A stretch of 64,000 nt of DNA from Peptoclostridium acidaminophilum DSM 3953 (GCF_000597865.1 NZ_CP007453.1:496001-560000), one strand, 5' to 3'; shown: positions 51,966-61,386, counted from the first letter of the stretch. A program made the numbers and translations. The notes: generated by a model not told the origin, from the sequence alone.

Positions 51966-52199
51966 CTACTTGGCTATATATTTTTTTATATCTTCCACAC
52001 TCAATACCTTACCTGGCGCTTTTACAGCCCCGTCTATTACAAGAGCCGGAGTCGTCATGACACCATGAGTCATTATTTCAACAAGGTCGTCTATTTTTTT
52101 TACAGTTGCGTCTATGCCGAGTTCTTCTACAGCCTTTTTTGCGTTAGCCTCAAGCTTGTCACACTTGTCACAGCCAGTGCCTAGAATTTTAATTTCCAC
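51966..52199 (-). CDS. Small thioredoxin-like redox protein (CDKC)
   Basis: 77 residues from the GTG at 52199, nine bases after AGGAG (ATG at 52208 overlaps that site). ILGTGCDKCDKLEANAKKAV holds the CxxC, and HGVMTTPALVIDGAVKAPGK the cis-Pro loop. Similar throughout to the protein at 44975 and probably a paralogue. First gene of an operon with the G3E GTPase. Confidence 0.88.
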   Translation of the reverse strand: MEIKILGTGCDKCDKLEANAKKAVEELGIDATVKKIDDLVEIMTHGVMTTPALVIDGAVKAPGKVLSVEDIKKYIAK

Positions 52200-52238
52200 A
52201 AAAATCATCTCCTGTATTCTTATAATATCAGCTCAAAT

Positions 52239-52294
52239 ATACATCGATAAAGTTCTATATGTTAATTATAATAAAACACATAGAAGTATGTCAA
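52239..52294 (-). promoter_or_regulatory. Promoter and ArsR-type operator of the trx-cobW operon
   Basis: Minus-strand TTGACA (52294-52289), 18 bp, TATAAT (52270-52265). A 9-6-9 site, ATACATCGA/TCTATATGT, lies at 52239-52262 just after the -10. The plan is the same as at 47522-47575. The remaining 52295-52553 is AT-rich and shows nothing else clear. Confidence 0.75.
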
Positions 52295-52553
52295 TGTATT
52301 TTTAAGCTTTTTATAATGCCATTTGAATGTCACATTCTATGGATTTTTTCGTCGCCAACTGAAATGGTCTAAATTTCAAAAATAAATAATTTGTGGCGGA
52401 TTTACTTATTAAATATCTCAATAATTTATTTATACTCTATTAGATATTGCTATTTTTAATTGTTTGAAAATTATGATAATATTCTACTTGTACTGTTTTC
52501 AATGTTATTTTTAATTTTGAAAACAAATATTCAAATTAATTGGAGGGGTAATA

Positions 52554-53084
52554 ATGAAAAAGAAACACATTTTACTTGTAGTAAGCTTATTTTTAATGGC
52601 CTTCCTGGCTGTGGGATGCAGTTCGGCTCCAACAGAAACAAAACCTGAAGCTGAGACAAAGCCAGCAGCTGAAGCAGCTCAAATACCCAAAGAATTGGGA
52701 GAATACAATTATATCAGCGCTGCAGATCTCAAGGCTCGTATTGACGCGGGAGATTTGGAATCAGGTGCCATGATTATGACTTCCTCTCAAACAGAAGAAG
52801 AACTAGCTGATTCCTATATGAAGGGCGACTTGATCAAAACTCAGGCAAGACCACTTGAAACAGTCGAGGACTATGCTAAGCTTGAACCTGTATATGAGAT
52901 TATAAAGGATACAGATGCAGATGTAATATTAATTTGTCCTGGAGGCAAAAGCGGAGCTACAAGACCTGCTGATTATTTTGCCGCAAAAGGTATTGATACT
53001 GACCGCTTGTTGATTCTTGAAGGAGGTCAGGGAAATTTCAGCAAGCTTTATCCTGACTATGTTGTGTTTGGAGACAAGAAATAG
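52554..53084 (+). CDS. Rhodanese-domain lipoprotein
   Basis: 176 residues. Lipoprotein signal peptide with lipobox FLAVGC (Cys at about residue 22), then a P/E/A-rich linker. The rhodanese-like domain (about 50-170) has YISAADLKARIDAGD and the active-site loop LICPGGKSGATRPADYF, with the Cys expected to carry persulfide. GGAGGGGTAATA precedes the ATG. Faces outside, anchored to the membrane. May handle sulfur or thiosulfate; substrate unknown. Confidence 0.88.
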   Translation: MKKKHILLVVSLFLMAFLAVGCSSAPTETKPEAETKPAAEAAQIPKELGEYNYISAADLKARIDAGDLESGAMIMTSSQTEEELADSYMKGDLIKTQARPLETVEDYAKLEPVYEIIKDTDADVILICPGGKSGATRPADYFAAKGIDTDRLLILEGGQGNFSKLYPDYVVFGDKK

Positions 53085-53097
53085 CGAGTAGATTGTT

Positions 53098-53135
53098 TAA
53101 AGGAGAATCTTTTTATTAGAGGTTCTCCTTTTTTG
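53098..53135 (+). terminator. Terminator after the rhodanese gene
   Basis: AAAGGAGAA pairs with TTCTCCTTT around a 15-base loop and ends in six T. Confidence 0.88.
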
Positions 53136-53348
53136 CTTTTGAATAATAATATTTTTGATGCATATTCACGAAATTACCTGCATTATATATCAATTACGAT
53201 AATATTATTTAAGATTATTATTCGAACAATTAAATTTTCTCCCTGTGTTTGCTCAGCTATACGTATGAGTATAATCTACTTATACATATTGTCGTTGCTG
53301 CAAATGATATTCCGCATGACAAATACAAGTATCCTGGGGGTGCCTACT

Positions 53349-54035
53349 TTGAAGGATTTACTGCAAAGAATACGTTCGGCGTATGAAAGCGCATTCAACG
53401 AAGAAAATTCACTCTGGATGAAAAAATACATGAAAGACCAGTTCGACTTCTTCGGTATAAAGACTGCTGAAAGAAGGCGGATTTCGAAACCATTTATGCA
53501 GGAGAGCCGCACTCTTACGCTGGATGACCTTGAATACCTTATACTCGAGCTTTGGAAGCAGGATGAGCGCGAGCTCCAGTACTTAGGCGCGGAAATGCTT
53601 CAGAAGAATGTCGACAGGCTGCCGGGAAGCGGCATGGCGCTTATAGAAGCTCTAGTCACAAACAAGTCATGGTGGGACACGGTAGACGCCCTGTCAGCAA
53701 ACACAGCAGGAGACCTTATAAGGAGATTCCCCGCCCTGGTTCCTTCTGTTACAGACGCCTGGATTGACAGCGGCAATATGTGGCTTCAAAGATCGGCGCT
53801 GCTATTCCAGCTAAAATACAAGGGCAAGACGAACAAGGAGCTGCTTTTCAGTTATATTAGCAGACTATCTGATTCTCGGGAATTTTTCATACAAAAGGCC
53901 ATAGGCTGGGCGCTGCGGGAATACTCAAAAACAAACCCCGACGATGTCGTCTCCTTTGTCGCTTCAGAAACACTCAAACCCTTGAGCAAAAGAGAGGCTC
54001 TGAAGGTTGTTCAGAGAAAAACAAAGCAAGTCTGA
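53349..54035 (+). CDS. DNA alkylation repair protein, AlkD family
   Basis: 228 residues from the TTG at 53349, with GGGGGTG seven bases upstream; an ATG at 53313 would add 12 residues. HEAT-like helical repeats include KKYMKDQFDFFGIKTAERR and NKSWWDTVDALSANTAGDL (catalytic-face W and D of AlkD) and FFIQKAIGWALREYSKTNP. AlkD removes 3-methyl- and 7-methylpurines without flipping the base. Length is normal. Appears to be a single-gene unit. Confidence 0.88.
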   Translation: MKDLLQRIRSAYESAFNEENSLWMKKYMKDQFDFFGIKTAERRRISKPFMQESRTLTLDDLEYLILELWKQDERELQYLGAEMLQKNVDRLPGSGMALIEALVTNKSWWDTVDALSANTAGDLIRRFPALVPSVTDAWIDSGNMWLQRSALLFQLKYKGKTNKELLFSYISRLSDSREFFIQKAIGWALREYSKTNPDDVVSFVASETLKPLSKREALKVVQRKTKQV

Positions 54036-54152
54036 TGTAATGTTATAATATGATTCAATAATTTCTTTTAAACTTTGTTCAACGTTCTTGAATTTGGGTA
54101 TATATTAAATTAATATTTTGAAATCATAATAAATTGCGGGAGGCGATTCGTA

Positions 54153-54272
54153 ATGGTTAAGGCTTTAGTTCTATTAGGATTCACAGGACTTCTCATTTTT
54201 ATGTTTTTCTATATGTCGTCACTTGATCCGAGTTCTTCATCCAAAAACAGTTCGAAGAAAAAATCAAAATAA
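54153..54272 (+). CDS. Small single-span membrane peptide (39 residues)
   Basis: An ATG at 54153 is preceded by a strong GGGAGG ribosome site (7-8 bases). The peptide is MVKALVLLGFTGLLIFMFFY..., one hydrophobic helix, then a Ser-rich, Lys-rich tail (SSSSKNSSKKKSK), so the tail is probably in the cytoplasm. Unknown function; too short for most gene finders. Confidence 0.7.
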   Translation: MVKALVLLGFTGLLIFMFFYMSSLDPSSSSKNSSKKKSK

Positions 54273-54347
54273 AATGCAGGGATACATCAGCGGCTGCATA
54301 TATCGGCTAGCCTCTGTGTGATTTTTGGAAGTAACGAACAAGAATAT

Positions 54348-54380
54348 AGCTGGATTGGTTTTCCAATCCGGCTTTTTTTT
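54348..54380 (+). terminator. Terminator after the small membrane peptide
   Basis: AGCTGGATTGG pairs with CCAATCCGGCT (one G-T) around TTTT and is followed by eight T. Confidence 0.9.
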
Positions 54381-54465
54381 GAACTCTTTTTTCGTATATA
54401 GTATAATGTATATTATATTATTCCATTCAGCGGCTGCTGTTAGTCGCATCCTAAGGAGTCAGAGT

Positions 54466-55521
54466 ATGAAAAAAAGCACTTTACTTGTTGTATTTGCCTT
54501 AATTGCCATTGCCGCCATTCTGCTTTTAAAGCCATTCTCAAAATCTTCACCTCAAGGCGAAGTATCCATATCAAATACCGGTTTTCTAATGGGCACTGTA
54601 ATCGACATAAAGCTCTTCGATACAACAGATCAGGCTATAATAGACGGGGCATTTGAAATAATTCGTAATATAGAAAGCAAAATGAGCCTCAACGTCGAAG
54701 GCAGCGAGATAAACAGAATAAATGAAAACTCAGGCTCCCTCCCTGTATCTGTATCTAGAGAAACTTATACCGTCGTCAAAAAAGGGCTCGAATACAGCTC
54801 CATGTCTGACGCCAACTTTGACATAACAATAGGACCTCTTGTCAGGCTCTGGGGAATAGGCACAGATAACGCCAAAGTGCCCTCAGAGCAGGAGATTCAA
54901 AATGCCAGGAGCCTTGTTGGCTACAAGATGGTTGGCACAACTGACTCTACAAGATCGGTGTATCTTCAAAAGAAGGGCATGCTGCTTGATCTTGGAGGCG
55001 TTGCCAAGGGCTATGCGGCGGATGAGATTTCAGAATATCTAAAAGCGCATGGAATAAGCCGCGCGATTATCAATCTGGGCGGCAACGTCATGGCTGTCGG
55101 CTCAAAGGATACAGATATTCCCTGGAAAATAGGAGTGCAAAATCCATTCGATTCGCGCGGCAGTTACATAGGCACAGTAGCTGTGAGTGACTCCACTGTT
55201 GTCACCTCGGGAATATACGAAAGATATTTCGAATCGAACGGCAAAATCTACCACCACATACTAAGCCCCTTTACAGGTTATCCGGTCGAAAATGGGCTAT
55301 CCAGCGTGACTATAATAGCCAAGAGCTCGGCCGATGCTGACGCACTTTCCACTTCTGTATTCTCGATGGGGCTTGAGGATGGCCTTGCCCTTGCCGAATC
55401 ACACGAGGACGTAGAGGCTATAGCCATCGACATGGACAAGAATATCTATTTAACCTCAGGAGCAAAAGAGGTTTTCTCACTTACGGACAAGACTTTCAAG
55501 ATTTCAAGCACAAATAATTAA
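54466..55521 (+). CDS. apbE: FAD:protein FMN transferase (ApbE)
   Basis: 351 residues from the ATG at 54466, with AAGGAG upstream. N-terminal membrane anchor (about 5-22, possibly a signal peptide without a lipobox Cys). Family motifs FLMGTVIDIKLF, DANFDITIGPLVRLWGIG, LDLGGVAKGYAADEI (FAD and Mg2+ site), RAIINLGGNVMAVG and HILSPFTGYPVENGL (Asp/Thr metal site region). ApbE attaches FMN to Thr of extracytoplasmic flavoproteins such as Rnf and Nqr subunits. No target gene is in the window. Confidence 0.93.
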   Translation: MKKSTLLVVFALIAIAAILLLKPFSKSSPQGEVSISNTGFLMGTVIDIKLFDTTDQAIIDGAFEIIRNIESKMSLNVEGSEINRINENSGSLPVSVSRETYTVVKKGLEYSSMSDANFDITIGPLVRLWGIGTDNAKVPSEQEIQNARSLVGYKMVGTTDSTRSVYLQKKGMLLDLGGVAKGYAADEISEYLKAHGISRAIINLGGNVMAVGSKDTDIPWKIGVQNPFDSRGSYIGTVAVSDSTVVTSGIYERYFESNGKIYHHILSPFTGYPVENGLSSVTIIAKSSADADALSTSVFSMGLEDGLALAESHEDVEAIAIDMDKNIYLTSGAKEVFSLTDKTFKISSTNN

Positions 55522-55660
55522 CCCCAAAATGATAAAGACCCCTTGGCTGTCGGCCGCATATTGCATAATGCATGCCTTCGTCAATGGGTCTTCTCGCTTT
55601 AGATGGAATGTTTACGCAGCCGCCATCCGATCACAGAAAATCATATCTTTTGGAGAATCT

Positions 55661-57052
55661 CTAGAACTCCATCTTTTCTTCTATAAACTTCACAAGGTCA
55701 GCTATAGGCATCCTTACCTGCTCCATAGTATCCCTGTCTCTTACTGTAACAGTATTGTCTTCAAGAGTGTCGAAGTCAACAGTTATACAGAAAGGAGTTC
55801 CAGCCTCGTCCTGCCTTCTGTATCTTTTTCCTATGCTTCCGCCGGCATCATAGTCAACCATGAATTTCTTCGCAAGCTCCCTGTATACCTTGAGCGCAGG
55901 CTCCTCAAGCTTCTTAGTAAGAGGAAGCACTGCAGCCTTAAGAGGTGCAAGCGCAGGGTGGAATCTGAGTACTGTTCTTTCAGTACCGTCCTCAAGCGCC
56001 TCCTCGTCGTACGCATCCACAAGGAAAGCAAGCGTCACACGGTCAGCTCCAAGCGATGGCTCTATGCAGTAAGGTATATACTTCTCGTTAGTCACAGGAT
56101 CCTGATAGTTAAGCAAAGTGCCAGAATGCTCGCTGTGCCTGCTAAGGTCAAAGTTTGTTCTGTCCGCAATTCCCCAAAGCTCGCCCCAGCCGAAGGGGAA
56201 CCTGTATTCTATGTCTGTTGTGGCGTTGCTGTAGTGCGAAAGCTCTTCCTTCTCGTGGTCTCTGAGTCTCATGTTCTCCTCATTGATTCCCAGATTCAGC
56301 AGCCAGTTCTTGCAGAAATCCTTCCAGTAATAGAACCACTCCATGTCCTCACCAGGCTTGCAGAAGAACTCAAGCTCCATCTGCTCGAACTCTCTTGTCC
56401 TGAATATGAAGTTACCAGGAGTTATCTCATTTCTGAAGGACTTGCCTATTTGCGCTATTCCAAAAGGCACCTTTTTTCTCGAAGTCCTTGCTACGTTCTT
56501 GAAGTTTACAAATATACCCTGTGCAGTCTCAGGCCTTAGGTATATCTGCGCCTGCGAATCCTCAGTTACTCCCTGGAAGGTCTTGAACATGAGGTTGAAT
56601 TTTCTTATGTTAGTGAAGTCAGACTTGCCGCACTCCGGGCATTTTATTCCCTTTTCGGCTATGAACTGCTCCATCTTCTCTTGGCCCCATCCGTCCACAG
56701 TTACTTCCTCGCCGTCTGTTTCCTTTATGAAATCTTCAATAAGCTTGTCTGCTCTGAATCTGGAATTGCACGATTTGCAGTCCAGCAGGGGATCACTGAA
56801 ACCTCCAACGTGGCCAGACGCAACCCAAACCTCAGGGTTCATAAGTATTGCAGCGTCGAGTCCCACGTTATGCTCAGACTCCTGTACGAATTTTTTCCAC
56901 CAGGCTTTTTTAACGTTGTTTTTAAGCTCAACTCCAAGAGGACCATAATCCCATGTATTTGCAAGGCCCCCATATATTTCAGACCCTGGGTACACAAATC
57001 CTCTTGATTTTGCCAAGGCTACAATATCAACCATAGTAAATTCCTTCGACAT
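55661..57052 (-). CDS. glyS: Glycyl-tRNA synthetase, single-chain dimeric type
   Basis: 463 residues. Class II motifs: motif 1 near [20 protein letters not shown], motif 2 [21 protein letters not shown] and motif 3 [20 protein letters not shown]. Zinc-like CxxC pairs (CKSCNSRF and CPECGK) lie near residues 90-150. C-terminal anticodon-binding domain [20 protein letters not shown]. This is the eukaryote/archaeal-like alpha2 enzyme found in many Firmicutes, not the alpha2beta2 type. Controlled by a T-box leader. Abundant glycine charging may matter in a glycine-fermenting cell. Confidence 0.95.
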   Translation of the reverse strand: MSKEFTMVDIVALAKSRGFVYPGSEIYGGLANTWDYGPLGVELKNNVKKAWWKKFVQESEHNVGLDAAILMNPEVWVASGHVGGFSDPLLDCKSCNSRFRADKLIEDFIKETDGEEVTVDGWGQEKMEQFIAEKGIKCPECGKSDFTNIRKFNLMFKTFQGVTEDSQAQIYLRPETAQGIFVNFKNVARTSRKKVPFGIAQIGKSFRNEITPGNFIFRTREFEQMELEFFCKPGEDMEWFYYWKDFCKNWLLNLGINEENMRLRDHEKEELSHYSNATTDIEYRFPFGWGELWGIADRTNFDLSRHSEHSGTLLNYQDPVTNEKYIPYCIEPSLGADRVTLAFLVDAYDEEALEDGTERTVLRFHPALAPLKAAVLPLTKKLEEPALKVYRELAKKFMVDYDAGGSIGKRYRRQDEAGTPFCITVDFDTLEDNTVTVRDRDTMEQVRMPIADLVKFIEEKMEF

Positions 57053-57076
57053 ATAATTCCCTCCTTAAAAAATAAT

Positions 57077-57262
57077 AAAAAAAGCCCTTCATCCCTGGAA
57101 AGGGACGAAAGGCTATGCTCTCGCGGTTCCACCCTAATTGATGCAAATGCTGCACCCACTTTAAAGGTATCTGCTCCAAAGCTCCCTTCATCAAAACTGC
57201 CTGCCGGATTCACACCTTCACCGGCTCTCTTTGAGACTCGCGTTGACTACTCCTCTTTTTCA
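57077..57262 (-). promoter_or_regulatory. glyS: T-box riboswitch leader of glyS
   Basis: The conserved T-box bulge sequence GGGTGGAACCGCG (minus, 57134-57122) is followed by a strong terminator hairpin (57077-57116, AGCCTTTCGTCCCT paired with AGGGATGAAGGGCT) and T7. Upstream stem I elements (GGAGTAG, GCCGGTGAAGG) are visible. Uncharged tRNA-Gly would favour antitermination. The specifier triplet was not fixed with certainty. Confidence 0.92.
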
Positions 57263-57346
57263 CTGCAGAAAAACTATATGGCTTTAAATGATTTTAACAC
57301 GACAAAAAGTGCTTGTAAAGCATATTTATTAATATTTTATTACACT

Positions 57347-58045
57347 CTACGCTATTTTACCTTTCTTTTCTTTCTCGCTCCACATCTTCTTCACCAGGAA
57401 TATAACGGCTGTAAGCGCGAACAGCGTAAGCAGCCCTGCAACCACCATTCTTGCGCCGCCCGTAAGCATGCCGCCTATATACGAATATATTATTGTCGCC
57501 GGAAGCTGTCCAAGGCCTGTAGCCCAAAAGAAAGACCAAAACGACATCGATGTGAGCCCTGCCGCGTAGCTGACTATGTCAAACGACATGAATGGCAGCA
57601 GCCTGGCTATTAGTATCGCCTGGCTTCCGTATTTTTCAAAGAAAAGGTCAACACTTTCGAGCGCAAACTTGCTTGTAAGCTTTTCAACGGTTCCCCTGCC
57701 GTAAATCTTGGCGATGTAAAAGCAAAGCACTGCTCCCGCCATTGCCGAGCTCCAAGAAAGCAGTGCTCCCCAGACCCAGCCAAATATGGCCGCGTTTGCA
57801 AATGTTATAAGGAACGCAGGCAAAGGCGCGGCAACCGACTGGAACACCATTAGAAAGAATGATGTCACAGGAGCCAAAACTCCAAACGATCGTATATAGT
57901 CCCTTACATCATCAACGCTGAGTTTTTTGAAAACCATTGTCCACTGGTTTATCGTCTCCCTGACCTGTGGAACTGCAAAATATAGTGCTATGAGGATTAC
58001 TGGAATCGAACCCTTGATCAATATATTTTTCTGCTTCTTGTTCAT
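57347..58045 (-). CDS. TVP38/TMEM64 (VTT domain, DedA-like) membrane protein
   Basis: 232 residues, about six membrane helices. Family core FLMVFQSVAAPLPAFLITFA, NAAIFGWVWGALLSWSSAM and RLLPFMSFDIVSYAAGLTSM. GTAGGAGGG precedes the ATG. Such proteins act as lipid scramblases or flippases in some cases; the role here is unknown. Single-gene unit upstream of the T-box region. Confidence 0.88.
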   Translation of the reverse strand: MNKKQKNILIKGSIPVILIALYFAVPQVRETINQWTMVFKKLSVDDVRDYIRSFGVLAPVTSFFLMVFQSVAAPLPAFLITFANAAIFGWVWGALLSWSSAMAGAVLCFYIAKIYGRGTVEKLTSKFALESVDLFFEKYGSQAILIARLLPFMSFDIVSYAAGLTSMSFWSFFWATGLGQLPATIIYSYIGGMLTGGARMVVAGLLTLFALTAVIFLVKKMWSEKEKKGKIA

Positions 58046-58249
58046 GATAAATCCCTCCTACATGTCGATTTAAAATTCAAGCTGATAATTCAAAAATAAG
58101 ACCGCCAATGTAGATATTATCATATTAAATAAAACCAGGTAATTAATATAGAGATATTCTATCGCACAGCTCCAATTCATTCGTGTGTTTTATATACCCC
58201 AGACTCATATGTGGCATGTGCGGGCTCGTGCTGCTAGCAAACACATAGA

Positions 58250-59092
58250 TTATATTCTATGGGCGTTTTCCGATAGCACCAGCTTGTCAATAGCGTATGC
58301 CACGCCCGCCTCGTCATTAGTAAGCGTCACAAAATCTGCGTGCCTTTTTACATCCTCCTCCGCATTCCCCATGGCTACTGCAAGTCCTGCAAACTTGAGC
58401 ATGCTAATATCATTGTGGTTGTCACCGAATGCCACAACCTGCTCCCGGCCTATCCCCATTATCTGCGCCAGCTGCTCTACAGCCCTCCCCTTGCTCACTT
58501 CTGCTCTCATGAAGTCATACAACCCTTTTCCCGACTGGACAATCGCCACGCCCTCAATGCGATCGACTTCCTGCCTTACAGTCTCAAGAGCCTCATAGTC
58601 ATCCGTATATAATACCCCTTTTATTATGGGCATTCCGTTTTCTACGAGAGCCCTGCAGCTTGGAACTACCTGTATGTCTATCTTTTCATCATCGGGCAGC
58701 GTCTTGTTGTATTCATGGAAAAAAAGCGCCCTTCCATCCAGCTTTTCGGTAAACATGCTGTGACGCCCGTAGAGTGAAAAAGAAACGCCAGCCGCTCTGC
58801 AGGCATTTATGAAACCAAGTACCTTATCTGCGTCTATTGGAAACTCTGCTATAGGATTATTTTCACCCAGCCTTCTTATCATGCCGCCGTTGCAAGATAT
58901 CACGGGAAGGTCCAGCTTCATCTGCTTTATATAGCTTTTTATCATTATGTCCATTCGGCCCGTCGCCACCACTACGCTTATGCCACGCTCTGCGAGCCTG
59001 CCTATCGCCTCTATGTTTTTCACAGGTATGCTGTGGTCACTTGCAAGCATTGTACCGTCCATGTCAAGCACGCATAGCTTATAGTTGTTCAT
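58250..59092 (-). CDS. Cof-type HAD-superfamily phosphatase
   Basis: 280 residues from the ATG at 59092, seven bases after GGAGG. Motif I LCVLDMDGTMLASDH, motif II VVATGRMD, then the C2B cap (about 85-190), and motif III/IV VSKGRAVEQLAQIMG and VVAFGDNHNDISMLKFAG. Cof-type enzymes hydrolyse sugar phosphates or pyridoxal phosphate. Substrate unknown. Confidence 0.92.
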   Translation of the reverse strand: MNNYKLCVLDMDGTMLASDHSIPVKNIEAIGRLAERGISVVVATGRMDIMIKSYIKQMKLDLPVISCNGGMIRRLGENNPIAEFPIDADKVLGFINACRAAGVSFSLYGRHSMFTEKLDGRALFFHEYNKTLPDDEKIDIQVVPSCRALVENGMPIIKGVLYTDDYEALETVRQEVDRIEGVAIVQSGKGLYDFMRAEVSKGRAVEQLAQIMGIGREQVVAFGDNHNDISMLKFAGLAVAMGNAEEDVKRHADFVTLTNDEAGVAYAIDKLVLSENAHRI

Positions 59093-59288
59093 GTCAATTC
59101 CTCCACTAGTCATGATTTCTCAGCAATTTCATACACTGCTCTTATTAACTGGGCCTCCACAATTTCACAGCTACTATTGCCGCCGGATTTCAAGTAACAG
59201 CAGCAGATTGTAGTTAAGCTGTTGCACATATGAATTCTAATATATTATCATAATACTATATAACACATTTTTCTTATAGGGGGGCATT

Positions 59289-59615
59289 ATGAGACAGCTC
59301 AATAGCTTGGAACAGATCAAATCCTTCATTGAATCAAACAGCTTTTGCCTTTTGTATTTCTCTGACGAGCTCTGCTCCGTCTGCCAGGACACGCTTCCCA
59401 AAGTGGAGCTTATGCTTGAAAATTATGGAACTGTAGCCTCGGCCAAAATAATAATAAACAACTCCCTTGAGACTGCTGCGCATTTTTCTGTTTTCACAGC
59501 TCCAACTATACTGCTCTACATAGGCGGTAAGGAATTTATAAGAGAAGCCCGATTCATAAGCATTACAGCACTTGAGTCTCAAATAAGTCGATATATCGAA
59601 CTGTCCGAAACTTAA
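59289..59615 (+). CDS. Thioredoxin-like protein (CSVC)
   Basis: 108 residues. CLLYFSDELCSVCQDTLPKV gives the redox CxxC at about residues 29-32 and FTAPTILLYIGGKEFIREAR the cis-Pro loop. GGGGGG lies before the ATG. The fold is complete. Partner unknown; not adjacent to a reductase gene. A terminator follows. Confidence 0.88.
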   Translation: MRQLNSLEQIKSFIESNSFCLLYFSDELCSVCQDTLPKVELMLENYGTVASAKIIINNSLETAAHFSVFTAPTILLYIGGKEFIREARFISITALESQISRYIELSET

Positions 59616-59662
59616 CATGGCTTCAATTGAAAAAATCTATTAAAGCTCTCCCAATTTACCGT

Positions 59663-59700
59663 ATCCGGCGATCTATGATTTGCCGGATTTTTCTTTTTTT
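59663..59700 (+). terminator. Terminator after the thioredoxin-like gene
   Basis: ATCCGGC pairs with GCCGGAT around a 12-base loop, followed by TTTTCTTTTTTT. Confidence 0.85.
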
Positions 59701-59811
59701 AGCAGTAAATATTGCGCGGCTGCATTTTAGCATTCTTTTTTTTAAATTTGCTGACAATTAAATTATATGTATGATTTTTTATATATAAATAAATTTCCAC
59801 ACAAATTACAA

Positions 59812-59840
59812 TTGCTATAGATTCATGTTTCTGTTACAAT
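59812..59840 (+). promoter_or_regulatory. Sigma-A promoter of the AGCS symporter gene
   Basis: TTGCTA (59812-59817), 17 bp, TACAAT (59835-59840). The leader is about 85 bases and shows no glycine riboswitch pattern. Confidence 0.65.
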
Positions 59841-59931
59841 TGTTTCGGACTATTATTGTACATGTATGCAAGAGTAATTGTTTTTCATCTCATTCAGTTT
59901 CGCAAAGTAACTCATAATTTGGAAAGGAAGT

Positions 59932-61368
59932 GTGGATTTGATAGGTATCCTAGAGCAATTCGTAGCAGCAACAAACAATATTTTATGGTCTTATATCCTT
60001 ATTGTAATGCTTATAGTTCTTGGTCTTTATTTCACTGTGAAGTCTCGATTCGTGCAATTTAGGATGATTGTAGAGATGGTAAGACTGCTTGGGGAGGGTG
60101 CGGCAAAAATCGGGAATAAAAAAACGGGAGTCTCGTCTTTCCAGGCCTTCTGCATAAGTACGGCTTCAAGAGTTGGTACCGGAAACCTTGCAGGAGTTGC
60201 CATAGCAATAACACTTGGAGGTCCGGGAGCCGTGTTTTGGATGTGGCTTATAGCCCTTATCGGCGCCGGATCAAGTTTTGTAGAAAGCACTCTTGCACAG
60301 ATATACAAAGTCAAAGATGAAAACGGCTTCAGAGGCGGCCCTGCATACTACATAGAACAAGCTCTGGGCATTAGATGGCTTGGAGTTGTTTTCTCGATAC
60401 TTATAACAATTACATTCGGTCTTGTATTCAACTCAGTCCAGTCGAACACTATATCATTCGCAGTAGAAAACGCATTTGGAGTTGACCGCGCTGTCACAGG
60501 CATACTGCTTACGGTAATGACTGTTGCCATAATATTCGGCGGAGTCAAAAGAGTTGCCAAAGTGTCGGAAATAATAGTCCCAATAATGGCAGTATCTTAT
60601 GTAATCGTGGCACTTTTCGTTATAATCAAGAATTTCTCAAGCCTTCCATCAGTGTTCGCACTGATATTCTCAAATGCATTCGGACTCAACTCAATGTTTG
60701 GCGGTGGAGTTGGAGCCGCTATGATGATGGGAATAAAAAGAGGACTCTTCTCTAACGAAGCCGGTATGGGTAGCGCGCCTAATGCCGCCGCTACAGCTAC
60801 TGTTTCTCACCCTGTAAAACAGGGTCTGATACAGACTCTTGGTGTTTTCACAGACACCCTGCTTATTTGCAGCGCCACTGCTGCAATGATACTCCTTTCA
60901 GGCGCATACAAAACAACGGGCGCTGAGGGGATACAACTGACCCAAAATGCGCTTTCTTCTCAAGTCGGCGCATGGGGAAATTCATTCATCGCAGTCTGCA
61001 TATTCATGTTCGCTTTCAGCTCTGTAATAGGAAACTATTACTATGGTGAAACGAACATAGAATTCATAAAAGCAGACAGGAAATGGCTGTTTGCATACAG
61101 GATTGCCGTTTCTTCAATGGTTATGGTTGGAGCAATAGCAAAAATTCAGATAGTCTGGGACATGGCAGACCTTTTCATGGGGCTAATGGCTATTATCAAC
61201 CTTGGAAGCATAGCTTTCCATTACAAGAAGGCAATTGACGCCCTTGATGACTACACAAGGCAAAAGAAAATGGGCTTGGATCCTGTGTTCTACAAGGACA
61301 GCATAGAAGGTATCGACGATGTAGAATGCTGGAACTACAGCCCTGACTACAACAAGAAAGCAGTCTAA
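59932..61368 (+). CDS. Alanine or glycine:cation symporter (AGCS family)
   Basis: 478 residues from the GTG at 59932; a TTG six bases downstream is better spaced from AAGGA and may be the true start. About 11 membrane helices. Family motifs: FQAFCISTASRVGTGNLAGV, GGPGAVFWMWLIALIGAGSS, FRGGPAYYIEQALG and GIKRGLFSNEAGMGSAPNAAA. Imports alanine or glycine with Na+. Glycine uptake would feed the reductase; context does not prove which. Own promoter and terminator. Confidence 0.93.
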   Translation: MDLIGILEQFVAATNNILWSYILIVMLIVLGLYFTVKSRFVQFRMIVEMVRLLGEGAAKIGNKKTGVSSFQAFCISTASRVGTGNLAGVAIAITLGGPGAVFWMWLIALIGAGSSFVESTLAQIYKVKDENGFRGGPAYYIEQALGIRWLGVVFSILITITFGLVFNSVQSNTISFAVENAFGVDRAVTGILLTVMTVAIIFGGVKRVAKVSEIIVPIMAVSYVIVALFVIIKNFSSLPSVFALIFSNAFGLNSMFGGGVGAAMMMGIKRGLFSNEAGMGSAPNAAATATVSHPVKQGLIQTLGVFTDTLLICSATAAMILLSGAYKTTGAEGIQLTQNALSSQVGAWGNSFIAVCIFMFAFSSVIGNYYYGETNIEFIKADRKWLFAYRIAVSSMVMVGAIAKIQIVWDMADLFMGLMAIINLGSIAFHYKKAIDALDDYTRQKKMGLDPVFYKDSIEGIDDVECWNYSPDYNKKAV

Positions 61369-61386
61369 AGTATCTATGGCATGTAA

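Noticed and set aside
55529-56539. Long plus-strand reading frame of 336 codons
   Set aside because: It overlaps glyS on the other strand almost entirely, has no ribosome site and no recognisable protein; it is a shadow.
59701-59931. Glycine riboswitch in front of the AGCS symporter
   Set aside because: The leader is only about 85 bases and lacks the paired glycine-aptamer cores.
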